A program made the translations under genes and the position numbers. From contig AP023240.1 in assembly GCA_016592635.1 (NCBI GenBank), positions 1,302,001 through 1,366,000 of the forward strand: a stretch of DNA of 64,000 nucleotides. The letters are read 5' to 3'. Positions within the stretch are counted from its first letter, which is position 1. Each line of letters opens with the position of its first letter. Origin of the DNA: Methyloprofundus sp. (GTDB lineage: Bacteria; Pseudomonadota; Gammaproteobacteria; Methylococcales; Methylomonadaceae). Under the pieces are notes generated by a model. The model was given only the letters and a program-made list of their open reading frames with translations, did no database searches and was not told the DNA's origin. Of this stretch, positions 28,520 through 37,469 are shown one piece after another.

Positions 28520-28989
28520 TATTTTACCCACCTGCGTATAGCGTTTATTACTGCTGTTATTTCCTCTGTTGAGAGTTGAGTATCATTGGGTGCATACGCG
28601 ACATCAGTCAGCCAGCTTGCGTGTGCTTCCCAGTTAAATGATTCTGGATCGTGTGTTTTTAACCAGAGCAGCCAGTCTTTACCCGTCAGCCCCGCGCATG
28701 CCTCTCGTGAATATTCAAACGTGGCGATACGCCGCATCAATTCAGAAAGTTCAATGGCAATACTTAAACTACTTTCTGGAGTCAATGTCTTTTTTAGCGT
28801 ATCCAGCTGCGTTAAAATGCCATATTGCCAGCTGCGCAGAAACCTTCTTCGGCGTAGAAGTATCCATAATAGCCCTATTATTAAGCAAACAAGCAAAGCA
28901 ATAACAACCCACCACCCCACTGCAAGTGGCCACCAGCTAATAGCATCTAAACCCTCAATCTCTTTTAACTGTGCAAGACCCTGTTCCAT
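28519..28989 (-). CDS. DUF4381 membrane protein of the Bat/MoxR operon
   Basis: 156 residues. One transmembrane helix near the N-terminus (WWVVIALLVCLIIGLLWILL) is followed by a basic segment (RRRRFLRSW) and a helical cytosolic domain with the EYSREACAGLTGKDWLLWL block that marks DUF4381. Members occur between DUF58 and batA in gammaproteobacterial Bat operons; function unknown, presumably a scaffold. The gene is 3 bp after the DUF58 gene and its stop overlaps the batA start (TAATG), so expression is coupled. Confidence 0.85.
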   Translation of the reverse strand: MEQGLAQLKEIEGLDAISWWPLAVGWWVVIALLVCLIIGLLWILLRRRRFLRSWQYGILTQLDTLKKTLTPESSLSIAIELSELMRRIATFEYSREACAGLTGKDWLLWLKTHDPESFNWEAHASWLTDVAYAPNDTQLSTEEITAVINAIRRWVK

Positions 28990-28992
28990 CGT

Positions 28993-29904
28993 TTAAGACC
29001 TCCTACGTAGTGCAATACGCTTTAGACCAAAAAACAGATCCTTATATGCATCGCCATCTGTACTGATTGAAATCACCCCAATACCCAATTTTGTGGCGAT
29101 TTTTTGTAATTTATTCCGCGTTTGCAACCATTGCTCAGCGTATGCTTTACGTCCTGATTGACTATCTGTATTAACATAGGTCTTAGCTTCTTTTCCAGAA
29201 AATAACACCGTCCCTATAGGTGGGATATACTGATCAGCAACATCATCAACGGTGATTAACACCACATCACAACGCTGCCTTAGCCGGTTTAATTGCTGTT
29301 CCAGATTCTCTCCAATATGAGAAAAATCACTCACAATATAAATCAATGCACCCGTTGGAGCGGCCTTATTGACATGCAGCAGTACATCATCGAGCGGTAT
29401 GTATTCAGCTTGTTCATTAATGCTTGTATCACTCAATTTCTTTAACATCGCCCAAAGCGACGAGCGTGAACGCTGACAGGCAATAAACTGCATCCCTTCT
29501 GCGGCATCACCGAATAAACAGCCCCCTAAACGATCATTATTACTGTTTGCCTGCCAGCCCAGCAAGGCGGCTATACGTGCTGCCTGTACCGATTTAAAGG
29601 TGCTTCTGGTACCAAAGCGCATGGAACTATTCATATCGACACAAAGCAAAACACTGCGTTCACGCTCTTCTTTAAAGACTTTGGTGTGCGGCATGTTAGT
29701 ACGTGCAGTGACTCGCCAATCAATATTGCGAATATCATCACCATGAGCATATTCACGCACCTCTTCAAATTCCAGTCCCTGGCCACGAAAAGGCGAATGA
29801 AAGTCACCACTGGAAATCGAGGTAACCGAGCGATCAGAACTGAATGCAAGACGTGAAGTCTTGGCTTTAAGCGCAACCAGTTCATTAAAATCAGGAAATA
29901 GCAT
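28993..29904 (-). CDS. DUF58-domain protein of the Bat/MoxR operon
   Basis: 303 residues from ATG 29904 (GAGAG about 9 nt upstream, just past the moxR stop at 29918); the frame also opens from 29940, which would overlap moxR. The DUF58 hallmark FRGQGLEFEEVREYAHGDD-IRNIDW and the following VTARTNMPHTKVFKEERER are clear, then a degenerate VWA fold (LCVDMNSSMRFG, YIVSDFS). Cytoplasmic. DUF58 proteins almost always follow moxR, with which they likely form an AAA+/VWA chaperone-like unit. Confidence 0.9.
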   Translation of the reverse strand: MLFPDFNELVALKAKTSRLAFSSDRSVTSISSGDFHSPFRGQGLEFEEVREYAHGDDIRNIDWRVTARTNMPHTKVFKEERERSVLLCVDMNSSMRFGTRSTFKSVQAARIAALLGWQANSNNDRLGGCLFGDAAEGMQFIACQRSRSSLWAMLKKLSDTSINEQAEYIPLDDVLLHVNKAAPTGALIYIVSDFSHIGENLEQQLNRLRQRCDVVLITVDDVADQYIPPIGTVLFSGKEAKTYVNTDSQSGRKAYAEQWLQTRNKLQKIATKLGIGVISISTDGDAYKDLFFGLKRIALRRRS

Positions 29905-29917
29905 AACGACTTGCTCT

Positions 29918-30913
29918 CTATGGAATGGCAACGACTTCAAGCAAGCGTTGTATAATCATTTGACGCGAAACTCCCTCTGCTTCTGACTCAAAGGAAGGGA
30001 AAATACGATGTCGTAAAATAGGCAAAGCGACCCGCTGCACATGATGCGGTGTTACATAATCATCTCCATGTAACCAGGCAAGTGCTTTGGCACAACGAAT
30101 AATCGCCAGTGTCGCGCGTGGCGAAGCACCATGTGCAAGCCATTTGCCGAGTGTTTCATCATATTTTTCGGCATGACGCGTTGCAGTGACTAGAGACACG
30201 ATATAATCTTTTAACTTATTAGCTAAATGCATCTCTGAAACCGCTTTGCGTGCGTCTAAAATATCCTGTACTTGAGTTGTGACGGGAGAGTGTGTCACCA
30301 GCTGACTATCTCGCTGTTCGGCAAGGTCGGCGATCATGCGTTCTTCGGCGTGACTGGGATAGCCCACCACTACATGCATTAAAAAGCGGTCTAATTGTGC
30401 TTCCGGTAGCGTATAGGTTCCTTCCTGCTCAATCGGATTTTGCGTGGCCAGCACCATATACAGCTCAGGTAATTTATAGCTTTGATGACCCACCGTGATC
30501 TGCTTTTCTTCCATCGCTTCCAGTAATGCTGACTGTACCTTTGCAGGGGCGCGATTAATTTCATCCGCAAGTAGAATATTATTAAACAGTGGGCCTTTAC
30601 GGAATGTAAAATCACTTTTGTCATGAATATATATTTCTGTCCCGATCAGATCAGAAGGCAAAAGATCCGGGGTAAATTGAATGCGGTGAAAATCTGCATG
30701 AATACCTTCAGCAATGGCCTTTGCTGCAGTGGTTTTAGCTAATCCAGGCATCCCTTCAATTAATACATGACCATCTGCTAACAAACAGACCAGAAGGTTT
30801 TCAATTAAATCTTTCTGACCAATAATTTTAGCCTCAATCGACTTTTGTAAATTGACCAAAGCATGTTGCTGTACGACAGGATCATGATTTATTTCTTCTT
30901 TCATGGCTTCCAT
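29918..30913 (-). CDS. MoxR-family AAA+ ATPase
   Basis: 331 residues from ATG 30913, preceded by GAGGAATAAA; a longer frame from 30964 has no ribosome site. Walker A is GMPGLAKT, Walker B ILLADEINRAP followed by AKVQSALLEAMEEKQITVG, and sensor blocks are ATQNPIEQEGTYTLPEAQLDRFL. MoxR proteins are chaperone-like ATPases that mature metal-dependent or VWA-containing partners. It is the first gene of the minus-strand Bat operon, and the divergent spacer to tolC holds one of the paired palindromes (31045). Confidence 0.92.
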   Translation of the reverse strand: MEAMKEEINHDPVVQQHALVNLQKSIEAKIIGQKDLIENLLVCLLADGHVLIEGMPGLAKTTAAKAIAEGIHADFHRIQFTPDLLPSDLIGTEIYIHDKSDFTFRKGPLFNNILLADEINRAPAKVQSALLEAMEEKQITVGHQSYKLPELYMVLATQNPIEQEGTYTLPEAQLDRFLMHVVVGYPSHAEERMIADLAEQRDSQLVTHSPVTTQVQDILDARKAVSEMHLANKLKDYIVSLVTATRHAEKYDETLGKWLAHGASPRATLAIIRCAKALAWLHGDDYVTPHHVQRVALPILRHRIFPSFESEAEGVSRQMIIQRLLEVVAIP

Positions 30914-31363
30914 TTTATTCCTCAAATTATTTGTGCTATAAATAGTGCTAAGTATTACTTTCAACTATAATCTTAAGCACATTTTATGCCAAAAATATAT
31001 TGTGTTGATTTGATATAATAATTTTGGAATATCAGTATTATTTACGGCCATTTTGACCGATAGAGAGGGATTGCGAAGGGACAATATGGCAGGGCAAGGA
31101 AGCTCGCAGTGATTCTTGAATTAACCGGCCGCCTGGAAAAGCTGATGAAATGGCGGATAATAAATATCATTTGCTTTTATATTAGCATTCTCTAAAATAC
31201 TAGACAATTTATTGACTGACTTGTTTATTTTTACTTGTAATAAAAAAGCCTGAAATAACAATGATAAAAAAACACATAAATGATGTATCAGTACACATGA
31301 AGTCTTATATCAACTTAAATTCGGGTAAAACCATTCTATGGACATTATCTTCAAGGATAAAGT
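30914..31363. other. Divergent intergenic region between moxR and tolC-like gene
   Basis: About 450 bp with the promoters of both operons presumably inside. It carries the paired palindrome at 31045-31092. Between about 31090 and 31165 one frame reads GRARKLAVILELTGRLEKL, which could be a relic of a protein-coding gene, but it has no start or neighbourhood and I cannot name it. The remainder is AT-rich and shows no gene. Confidence 0.45.
31045..31092. promoter_or_regulatory. Paired palindrome (second site degenerate)
   Basis: CGGCCATTTTGACCG at 31045-31059 fits CGGYCAA-N-TTGRCCG with one change. GGGACAATATGGCAG at 31078-31092 is a weak partner with centre 33 bp away, the same spacing as at the other loci. 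Lies between divergent moxR and tolC-like genes. Confidence 0.35.
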
Positions 31364-32782
31364 ATGAAACACAAAACAAAACAGCTCATATGCACCAGCA
31401 TATGTTTTGCGATTTCTACATTTTCTATCGGTAGCCTTGCAGCAGGAAATAATAACGCTACTTCTCAAAATGAACGTATTGACAATGGGCTGAGCTATAA
31501 CAATGCTCTTACGTTAGATGCACCGCTAGACTTAACTCAGGCAATCAAGCTGGCTTTAGTGAGAAATCCGGATATGCATATTGCTCAGCAACGAATAGCT
31601 ATTGCTCAGGCGCAGGTAGGTGAAAGCCTGGCTGCTTTTTACCCGCAACTTAAAGGTCGTGTAGGCTATGATTATAGTAATAACCCCGCTCAGGTCTTTG
31701 GTATGATTGTGGCACAAAGTGATTTTCAGCAAGCAGATTTTGCCAATATTAATAATCCGGGAGGGCGGACTAATTTCCGTCCTGAAATTATTGCTAATCT
31801 TTCGCTTTTTAATGGCGGACAAGATTATTATCGTTATAAAGTCGCTGAGTTAGGCAGTGAAATATCGGAACTGGAACGCTCGACAATGCGTAATAATCTG
31901 GTGCAGATGGTGACGGATAGTTTTTATGCCTTATCAGTGGCTAAAGAAAATCAATCCGTCGCCCAGCGTTCAAAAGATGCAGTAGCGCACGAACTGAAGA
32001 ATACCAAAATACGTTATCAGGAAGGCACCACACTCAAGTCTGATGTATTATCATTACAGGTTCGTCTGGCTAACACCGAACAATGGTTAATCCAGGCGAC
32101 TAATGCTATTGAAATGGCTAAAACCGGGCTGCGTACATTACTGGATCTGGATACTTTTAGCCCTGTTGAGACGGTTCAGCAAAAGCATCAAGAGTTACCT
32201 GTCCCACCCGGCTCTATTGAAGATGCACTGATAACTGCCTCAGCCAACCGGCCTGAAATCCAGATGGCAGAAAAGCGGGTCACAACCCGCGCACAGCAGG
32301 TAAAAATTGCACAGGGTGAGTACCTGCCTCGAGTCGGTGCGTATGTTAGCTATGGTGCCAACAGTAAAAATGGCTCAATTGCTTCCAATCAGGATAATGT
32401 AACAACCGGTATCGCACTGGAAATGGATTTGTTTTCCGGTTTTGGTACGCAGCAGCGCGTCAGGCAGGCAGAAAGACGCCTGGAAGAGGCTCAGCAGCAA
32501 GCACGAAAAACCAGACTACAAATCAATCAGGAAGTAAAAAACACCTATCTGGCATTAGTAGAAGCGCTACAGCGCTCCAAGGTTGCAGTTACCTCTGTGA
32601 CGGCTGCGAATGAAGCATTTCGTCTGGTCACTGCCCAATTTCAGGCAGGTACAGCTTCGGTGACACGCTTTCTTGAAGCAGAAGTAGCCAGAGATAAAGC
32701 CAGAGCCAGAACTATTTCTGCCCGTTTTGATACCTTCCGCGCTTATGCCGCTTTACAGCGGGTCACTGGTACTTCGAAATAA
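31364..32782 (+). CDS. TolC-family outer membrane efflux protein
   Basis: 472 residues: signal peptide (ending about SIGSLAAGN), then two outer-membrane-factor repeats. Typical helices: LDLTQAIKLALVRNPDMHIA near residue 55 and GTASVTRFLEAEVARDKARAR near the C-terminus. TolC trimers form the outer membrane channel of tripartite pumps. The adaptor and RND pump genes follow on the same strand within 52 and 12 bp, so a complete pump is encoded as one operon. The start ATG follows AAGGATAAAGT. Confidence 0.9.
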   Translation: MKHKTKQLICTSICFAISTFSIGSLAAGNNNATSQNERIDNGLSYNNALTLDAPLDLTQAIKLALVRNPDMHIAQQRIAIAQAQVGESLAAFYPQLKGRVGYDYSNNPAQVFGMIVAQSDFQQADFANINNPGGRTNFRPEIIANLSLFNGGQDYYRYKVAELGSEISELERSTMRNNLVQMVTDSFYALSVAKENQSVAQRSKDAVAHELKNTKIRYQEGTTLKSDVLSLQVRLANTEQWLIQATNAIEMAKTGLRTLLDLDTFSPVETVQQKHQELPVPPGSIEDALITASANRPEIQMAEKRVTTRAQQVKIAQGEYLPRVGAYVSYGANSKNGSIASNQDNVTTGIALEMDLFSGFGTQQRVRQAERRLEEAQQQARKTRLQINQEVKNTYLALVEALQRSKVAVTSVTAANEAFRLVTAQFQAGTASVTRFLEAEVARDKARARTISARFDTFRAYAALQRVTGTSK

Positions 32783-32834
32783 TTCAGGCCAAAATCCTGA
32801 CTCTATAATAACCCTGATTAAAGCGACTATTACT

Positions 32835-33884
32835 ATGAAAAAAATTATTTATCTCTGCCTTTCCGTAACCGGATTAATACTGATCTTACTTTATATGTTA
32901 GGCATCATTGGTACTGAAAAAATAGCCCCGGGCACGACTACATTGTCATCTTCTGCACTGGATAAAAACAATAAAACAGCTGTTGTGCAAAGCCTATTGC
33001 TTAATGACAGCTTTTCTTGGCCTGGCACGGTAAAATCACGTACTGAAATCAATATCTCCCCGCGTATTACCGCACGTATTCTGGACATTAAAGTCAGTGC
33101 AGGCGATCAGGTCTATAAAGGTGATGTGATAGCGCAACTAGACCCGGAAGCACAACGTAGTCAGGGACGTAGTGCTAAAGCCGTACTTACTGCCGCCAGA
33201 GCCAATGCCAAACGGGCTGCAGCAGATGCTAAGCGGATAAAAAGCCTGTACACCAAGGAAGCGGCAACGAAAGCAACGTACGACAATACCATCGCTCAGT
33301 ATCAGGTTGCAGAGGCTCAGGTAGCAGCAGCAGCCAGCGCCTTAAAAGAAACCCGTATCAGCCTTGCGGATACCATACTTAAAGCGCCTTTCGATGGTAT
33401 TGTGATTAAACGTCTGAAACAACCGGGAGATATGGGGCTTGCAGGCGCTCCGATTGTTGCCATGCATAATTCAGCGGCATTACGTCTTGAAGCGGCCGTA
33501 CCAACCAGTTGTGCGCGTCATATTAAACTAGGCGATCAGGTTCCAGTCAAAATAGAGACGATAGAGCAACAGTTTAGCGCAGAAATTGATGAAATTGTTC
33601 CGGAAGTTGATCCGCAAACACGGACCATTCTGATTAAAGCGGCCTTACCTTTAGAGGTAGCATTACAACCTGGCTTGTTTGGATGGCTAGAGCAGGTTTG
33701 TGATCAACATCAAGGTTTATTGGTACCCGCAGCTGCGGTACGTAAAATTGGCCAGCTGGAAGTCGTCAAAGTCCTGATCAATAATCAACTCCACACGCGT
33801 CAAGTCCGTATTGGCAAACACTATGGTAATGATGTAGAAATTCAATCCGGCCTGAATGCAGGCGAAATCGTAGTCGTGCAATAA
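32835..33884 (+). CDS. RND efflux periplasmic adaptor (membrane fusion protein)
   Basis: 349 residues from ATG 32835; the frame is open further up into the end of the tolC-like gene but without a ribosome site. N-terminal membrane anchor (KKIIYLCLSVTGLILILLYML), then a barrel-sandwich hybrid start (RILDIKVSAGDQVYKGDVIA), a helical hairpin (about residues 85-150), the second hybrid half (KAPFDGIVIKRLKQPGDMGL), and beta-barrel and membrane-proximal domains (PEVDPQTRTILIKAALP). Joins the RND pump to TolC. The cargo cannot be read from sequence. Confidence 0.9.
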   Translation: MKKIIYLCLSVTGLILILLYMLGIIGTEKIAPGTTTLSSSALDKNNKTAVVQSLLLNDSFSWPGTVKSRTEINISPRITARILDIKVSAGDQVYKGDVIAQLDPEAQRSQGRSAKAVLTAARANAKRAAADAKRIKSLYTKEAATKATYDNTIAQYQVAEAQVAAAASALKETRISLADTILKAPFDGIVIKRLKQPGDMGLAGAPIVAMHNSAALRLEAAVPTSCARHIKLGDQVPVKIETIEQQFSAEIDEIVPEVDPQTRTILIKAALPLEVALQPGLFGWLEQVCDQHQGLLVPAAAVRKIGQLEVVKVLINNQLHTRQVRIGKHYGNDVEIQSGLNAGEIVVVQ

Positions 33885-33896
33885 TCGGAGTTAATC

Positions 33897-36800
33897 ATGA
33901 GTGATCTGCAACACACAGACATTAAAAACATTTCCAGCCAAAGCAGCTGGATAACACGAATCGTCAAATTATTTACTATCGGTTCACTTTCTCCGATGCT
34001 TATTATTGCTGCTTTTATGGCAGGGGCAGCCGCATTAATACTGACTCCAAGGGAAGAAGATCCGCAAATTATTGTGCCCGTGATGGATGTCATGGTTGAA
34101 ATGCCTGGAGCCAGTGCCGAAGAAGTAGAAAAATTAGTGACCACGCCTTTAGAATCCTTATTAAAGCAGATTGAAGGCGTTGAATATGTCTATTCGGCTG
34201 CAAGCCCTGGCATGGCGATTGTCACTGTACGTTATTATGTCGGCGAAAACCTTGAGGACAGCCTGGTAAAAACATGGAGCAAAGTCATGTCTAATCAGGA
34301 CAGGATGGTCCCCGGAATTTCTCGCTGGATTGTCAAACCCGTCAATATTGATGATGTGCCCATCGTCTTGCTCAACTTATCGTCGGATTCAAATAATCAG
34401 AATGAAATGTCGCTACGCCGTACTGCTGATGAATTGTTGGCCAGATTGCGCAATATTGATAATGTCGGAAAAAGCCGGGTGGTAGGTGGTGCACGCAGAC
34501 AAATTACCGTATACCCTGATCTGGCAGCCTTAGTCGCTCATGGCACTTCTATCATGGAAATTATCCAGGCAATTGGTACAGCTAATATCAATGTCAGTGC
34601 GGGAAATTTTGCCAACCATAATCAGCAGGTTTATTTAGAGGCAGGACCCTATTATTCAACACCCGAAGAAGTGGGGGCTACCGTTATTAAAAGTGCGGGG
34701 GGACGGCTGGTTTATCTACGCGATGTGGCGCGTATCCTGGATGGTGAAGAAGATAAAAATACGTATACCCGCATAGGTTTTGGTCCGGAAGTGGAAAAAA
34801 TGCGCTTACTGGATACCAGGAAACCAGTTACAGCACAGGCTGGCAAAGAATGGCCAACGGTGACTCTCGCCATTTCCAAACGCAAAGGTAGTAACGCAGT
34901 ACAAGTCGCTGAAGATGTTATTGCCATGGCAAAAAGTTTTCAAGGCACTATCGTACCTGATGATATTGTCATGTCGATTAGTCGCGATTATGGTGAAACC
35001 GCGAATAATAAAGTCAATGAACTGGTCGAACATTTAATGCTGGCTATTCTGATTATTGTTATTTTAATGATCTTTTCTCTGGGTAGCAGAGAGTCGCTTA
35101 TCGTATCCATTGCGGTACCGGTAACCTTTGCCTTTACGTTGCTATTAGATTTGATTTTTGGTTATACCATTAACCGGGTGACGATGTTTGCCTTGATTTT
35201 GTCATTGGGTTTATTAGTTGATGACCCCATCGTTAATGTCGAAAACATCCATCGCCATTATTTACTGCGCAATGAACCCCCGCTCAAAGCACTATTATCA
35301 GCTATTCAGGAAGTCTTGCCGCCGACAATCGTCGCAACCTTTGCGGTGATTCTAACCTTTTTGCCGATGTTTTTTATTACTGGCATGATGGGGCCTTATA
35401 TGGCGCCTATGGCCTTTAATGTCCCGGTTGCCATGCTGGTTTCACTGATCGTTTCATTGACTATCACACCCTGGGCAAGTTACTTATTATTAAAACGGCA
35501 TGACCATGATAATGAACAGAGCTTTGATATAAAACAGTCAGGCGTTTTCAGGTTTTATCACAAAACCTTGGGTGCATTAATTGCAACACCTGGACGCGCA
35601 TGGTTTTTTATTCTGCTGATTATCATTGCTTTTGTCGCCTCTACGATGCTGGCGGTTACTCGCGTCGTGCCCTTAAAATTACTGCCTTTTGATAATAAAA
35701 ATGAACTGCAACTGGTGATTGATATGCCTAAAGATAGCACGCTGGAGCAAACCGATCAGGTAGCCCGGGCTTTAGGTCAGTATCTTGCCACAGTGGATGA
35801 AGTCACTGATTATCAAGCCTACATCGGTCAGGCTTCGCCGATGGATTTTAACGGCATGGTAAGACATTATTATTTACGCGCTGGTAGTAACGTCGGCGAG
35901 ATTCGCATTAACCTGGTTGCCAAAGAAGAACGTGAGCAACAATCACATCAAATCGCTTTGCGTATGCGTAAACAAATTGAAGCTATCGCTAGCAAATATA
36001 ATGCAAATGTAAAAATAGTGGAATCTCCCCCAGGCCCGCCAGTATTAGATACCTTAGTCGCTGAAATTTATGGCCCTGAAGATGCCAGTTATGAGCAATT
36101 ACTTGAGGTAGGTAAAGATGTGCGCAAACGTTTTACAGCCACAGAGGGTGTCGTTGATGTCGATGATTATTCATTTGTGCCTTATCAACGTCTGCTATTC
36201 AAAATTGATAGAGAAAAAGCAGCATTAACTCATGTCAACAGCCAGCAAATTGCGCAAACGTTACAAATTGCGCTCAGTGGAAAATTATTGGGAACGCTGC
36301 ATATCCCCAGTGAACGGCAAGCACTGGAAATGATTTTGCAACTGCCACGAGAACAGCGCTCCTATATCTCGCAATTACTGACTTTACGGGTTAAAAGTCA
36401 AACCGGTGAATTAGTGCCATTAGCGGAACTGGGTCAGATAGTAGAGCTTGATGATGAACAAACGCTTTATCATAAAAATCTACGCCGGGTCGCTTATGTG
36501 ATTGGTGATACAGCCGGGCGTAGTCCGGTAGAGGCCATTATTGATTTACTGGGTGATTTTAGCGATCGCCCCTTACCTGAAGGTTATAGTGCGGAATTAG
36601 GCGGCGAAGGTGAGTGGAAAATTACCGTTGATGTCTTTCGCGATTTAGGGATCGCGTTTGCTGCCGCTCTGCTAATGATTTATGTGTTATTGGTCGTGCA
36701 AACCGGCTCCTTGAGTCTACCCGCTATCATGATGATTGCCATACCCTTAACGGTTATTGGTATCATGCCGGGGTTCTGGCTGCTCAATGTGTTATTTACA

Positions 36801-37178
36801 ACGCCGGTAGACGGCTATCCAGATCAGATATTTTTTACTGCAACGGCGATGATCGGTATGATTGCTCTAGCTGGTATTGTGGTACGGAATGGAATTATTC
36901 TGATTGACTTTATTGAAAAAACACGCCGCCATGAAGATCGTCCCAGTCTGGAGGAGGCTTTAATTGAAGCGGGTGCTACCCGCCTGCGTCCTATCCTGTT
37001 AACCGCTGCTGCGGCGATGTTTGGCGCAGTCGTGATTATTCTTGATCCGGTGTTTTCTGGGTTGGCCTGGAGTTTTATTTTTGGTATTTTTGCTTCTACG
37101 GGATTCTCATTATTTGTTATTCCGGTAGCGTATTATTTAATCAACCGAAATAAGCCGATAGATCAAGCATCAGTATAA
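33897..37178 (+). CDS. RND-family efflux pump permease
   Basis: 1093 residues, full length for the AcrB/HAE superfamily. Twelve membrane helices in two sets of six flanking two large periplasmic loops; TM1 begins LSPMLIIAAFMAGAAALIL. TM4 carries the proton-relay acidic pair in LSLGLLVDDPIVNVENIHRH; the second half repeats the pattern at IALAGIVVRNGIILIDFIE. Also present: LTPREEDPQI after TM1, the form common in one branch of AcrB-like pumps of environmental proteobacteria, rather than classical drug-type AcrB. Energised by the proton gradient. It closes the three-gene efflux operon and is followed by a strong hairpin. Confidence 0.92.
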   Translation: MSDLQHTDIKNISSQSSWITRIVKLFTIGSLSPMLIIAAFMAGAAALILTPREEDPQIIVPVMDVMVEMPGASAEEVEKLVTTPLESLLKQIEGVEYVYSAASPGMAIVTVRYYVGENLEDSLVKTWSKVMSNQDRMVPGISRWIVKPVNIDDVPIVLLNLSSDSNNQNEMSLRRTADELLARLRNIDNVGKSRVVGGARRQITVYPDLAALVAHGTSIMEIIQAIGTANINVSAGNFANHNQQVYLEAGPYYSTPEEVGATVIKSAGGRLVYLRDVARILDGEEDKNTYTRIGFGPEVEKMRLLDTRKPVTAQAGKEWPTVTLAISKRKGSNAVQVAEDVIAMAKSFQGTIVPDDIVMSISRDYGETANNKVNELVEHLMLAILIIVILMIFSLGSRESLIVSIAVPVTFAFTLLLDLIFGYTINRVTMFALILSLGLLVDDPIVNVENIHRHYLLRNEPPLKALLSAIQEVLPPTIVATFAVILTFLPMFFITGMMGPYMAPMAFNVPVAMLVSLIVSLTITPWASYLLLKRHDHDNEQSFDIKQSGVFRFYHKTLGALIATPGRAWFFILLIIIAFVASTMLAVTRVVPLKLLPFDNKNELQLVIDMPKDSTLEQTDQVARALGQYLATVDEVTDYQAYIGQASPMDFNGMVRHYYLRAGSNVGEIRINLVAKEEREQQSHQIALRMRKQIEAIASKYNANVKIVESPPGPPVLDTLVAEIYGPEDASYEQLLEVGKDVRKRFTATEGVVDVDDYSFVPYQRLLFKIDREKAALTHVNSQQIAQTLQIALSGKLLGTLHIPSERQALEMILQLPREQRSYISQLLTLRVKSQTGELVPLAELGQIVELDDEQTLYHKNLRRVAYVIGDTAGRSPVEAIIDLLGDFSDRPLPEGYSAELGGEGEWKITVDVFRDLGIAFAAALLMIYVLLVVQTGSLSLPAIMMIAIPLTVIGIMPGFWLLNVLFTTPVDGYPDQIFFTATAMIGMIALAGIVVRNGIILIDFIEKTRRHEDRPSLEEALIEAGATRLRPILLTAAAAMFGAVVIILDPVFSGLAWSFIFGIFASTGFSLFVIPVAYYLINRNKPIDQASV

Positions 37179-37185
37179 TACCTAG

Positions 37186-37219
37186 GCAGGAAGTGTGGAT
37201 GAACATCCACACTTCCTGC
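37186..37219 (+). terminator. Intrinsic-terminator-like hairpin after the RND operon
   Basis: GCAGGAAGTGTGGATG (37186-37201) pairs perfectly with 37204-37219 (16-bp stem, 2-nt loop), starting 8 bp after the RND gene. The T-run after it is weak (CTTAAAGTTT), so it may stabilise the mRNA end rather than terminate alone. Confidence 0.6.
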
Positions 37220-37250
37220 GCTTAAAGTTTACCTGCTGATCATTAGGAGT

Positions 37251-37336
37251 GCAAAAACAAGTTTTTGCCCGAATCCAGGAGGTATAAAAACTTGTTTTTA
37301 TACTCCACTATCTTAATACTTTCATAGTCTCTGAGT
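37251..37336. repeat. AAAACTTGTTTT hairpin repeat, copies 2 and 3
   Basis: GCAAAAAC-AA-GTTTTTGC at 37251-37268 is followed by GTATAAAAA-CTTG-TTTTTATAC at 37282-37303 and CTATCTTAATACTTTCATAG. The second part is a sister of the repeat at 14117-14168, aligned over about 55 bp. Its 3' end is the target of the MITE at 37337. Confidence 0.6.
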
Positions 37337-37431
37337 CACTGCCATTAAGTTAAGGAGAGACGTAGGATGTGCTTCGTGCCTCAGCACATCCTACGATTTG
37401 GACAATATAAACCCTTAACTTATTGGCAGTG
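37337..37431. mobile_element. 95-bp MITE with IS4-type ends
   Basis: The left end CACTGCCATTAAGTTAAG (37337-37354) is identical to the ends of the IS in batD; the right end (37414-37431) is complementary with one mismatch. A perfect 11-bp target duplication AGTCTCTGAGT is at 37326-37336 and 37432-37442. It encodes nothing; the interior is a GTAGGATGTG palindrome (37362-37394). A transposase acting in trans must have moved it. Confidence 0.93.
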
Positions 37432-37469
37432 AGTCTCTGAGTGGTTATATTTAAAGGACAGTCATTTCC

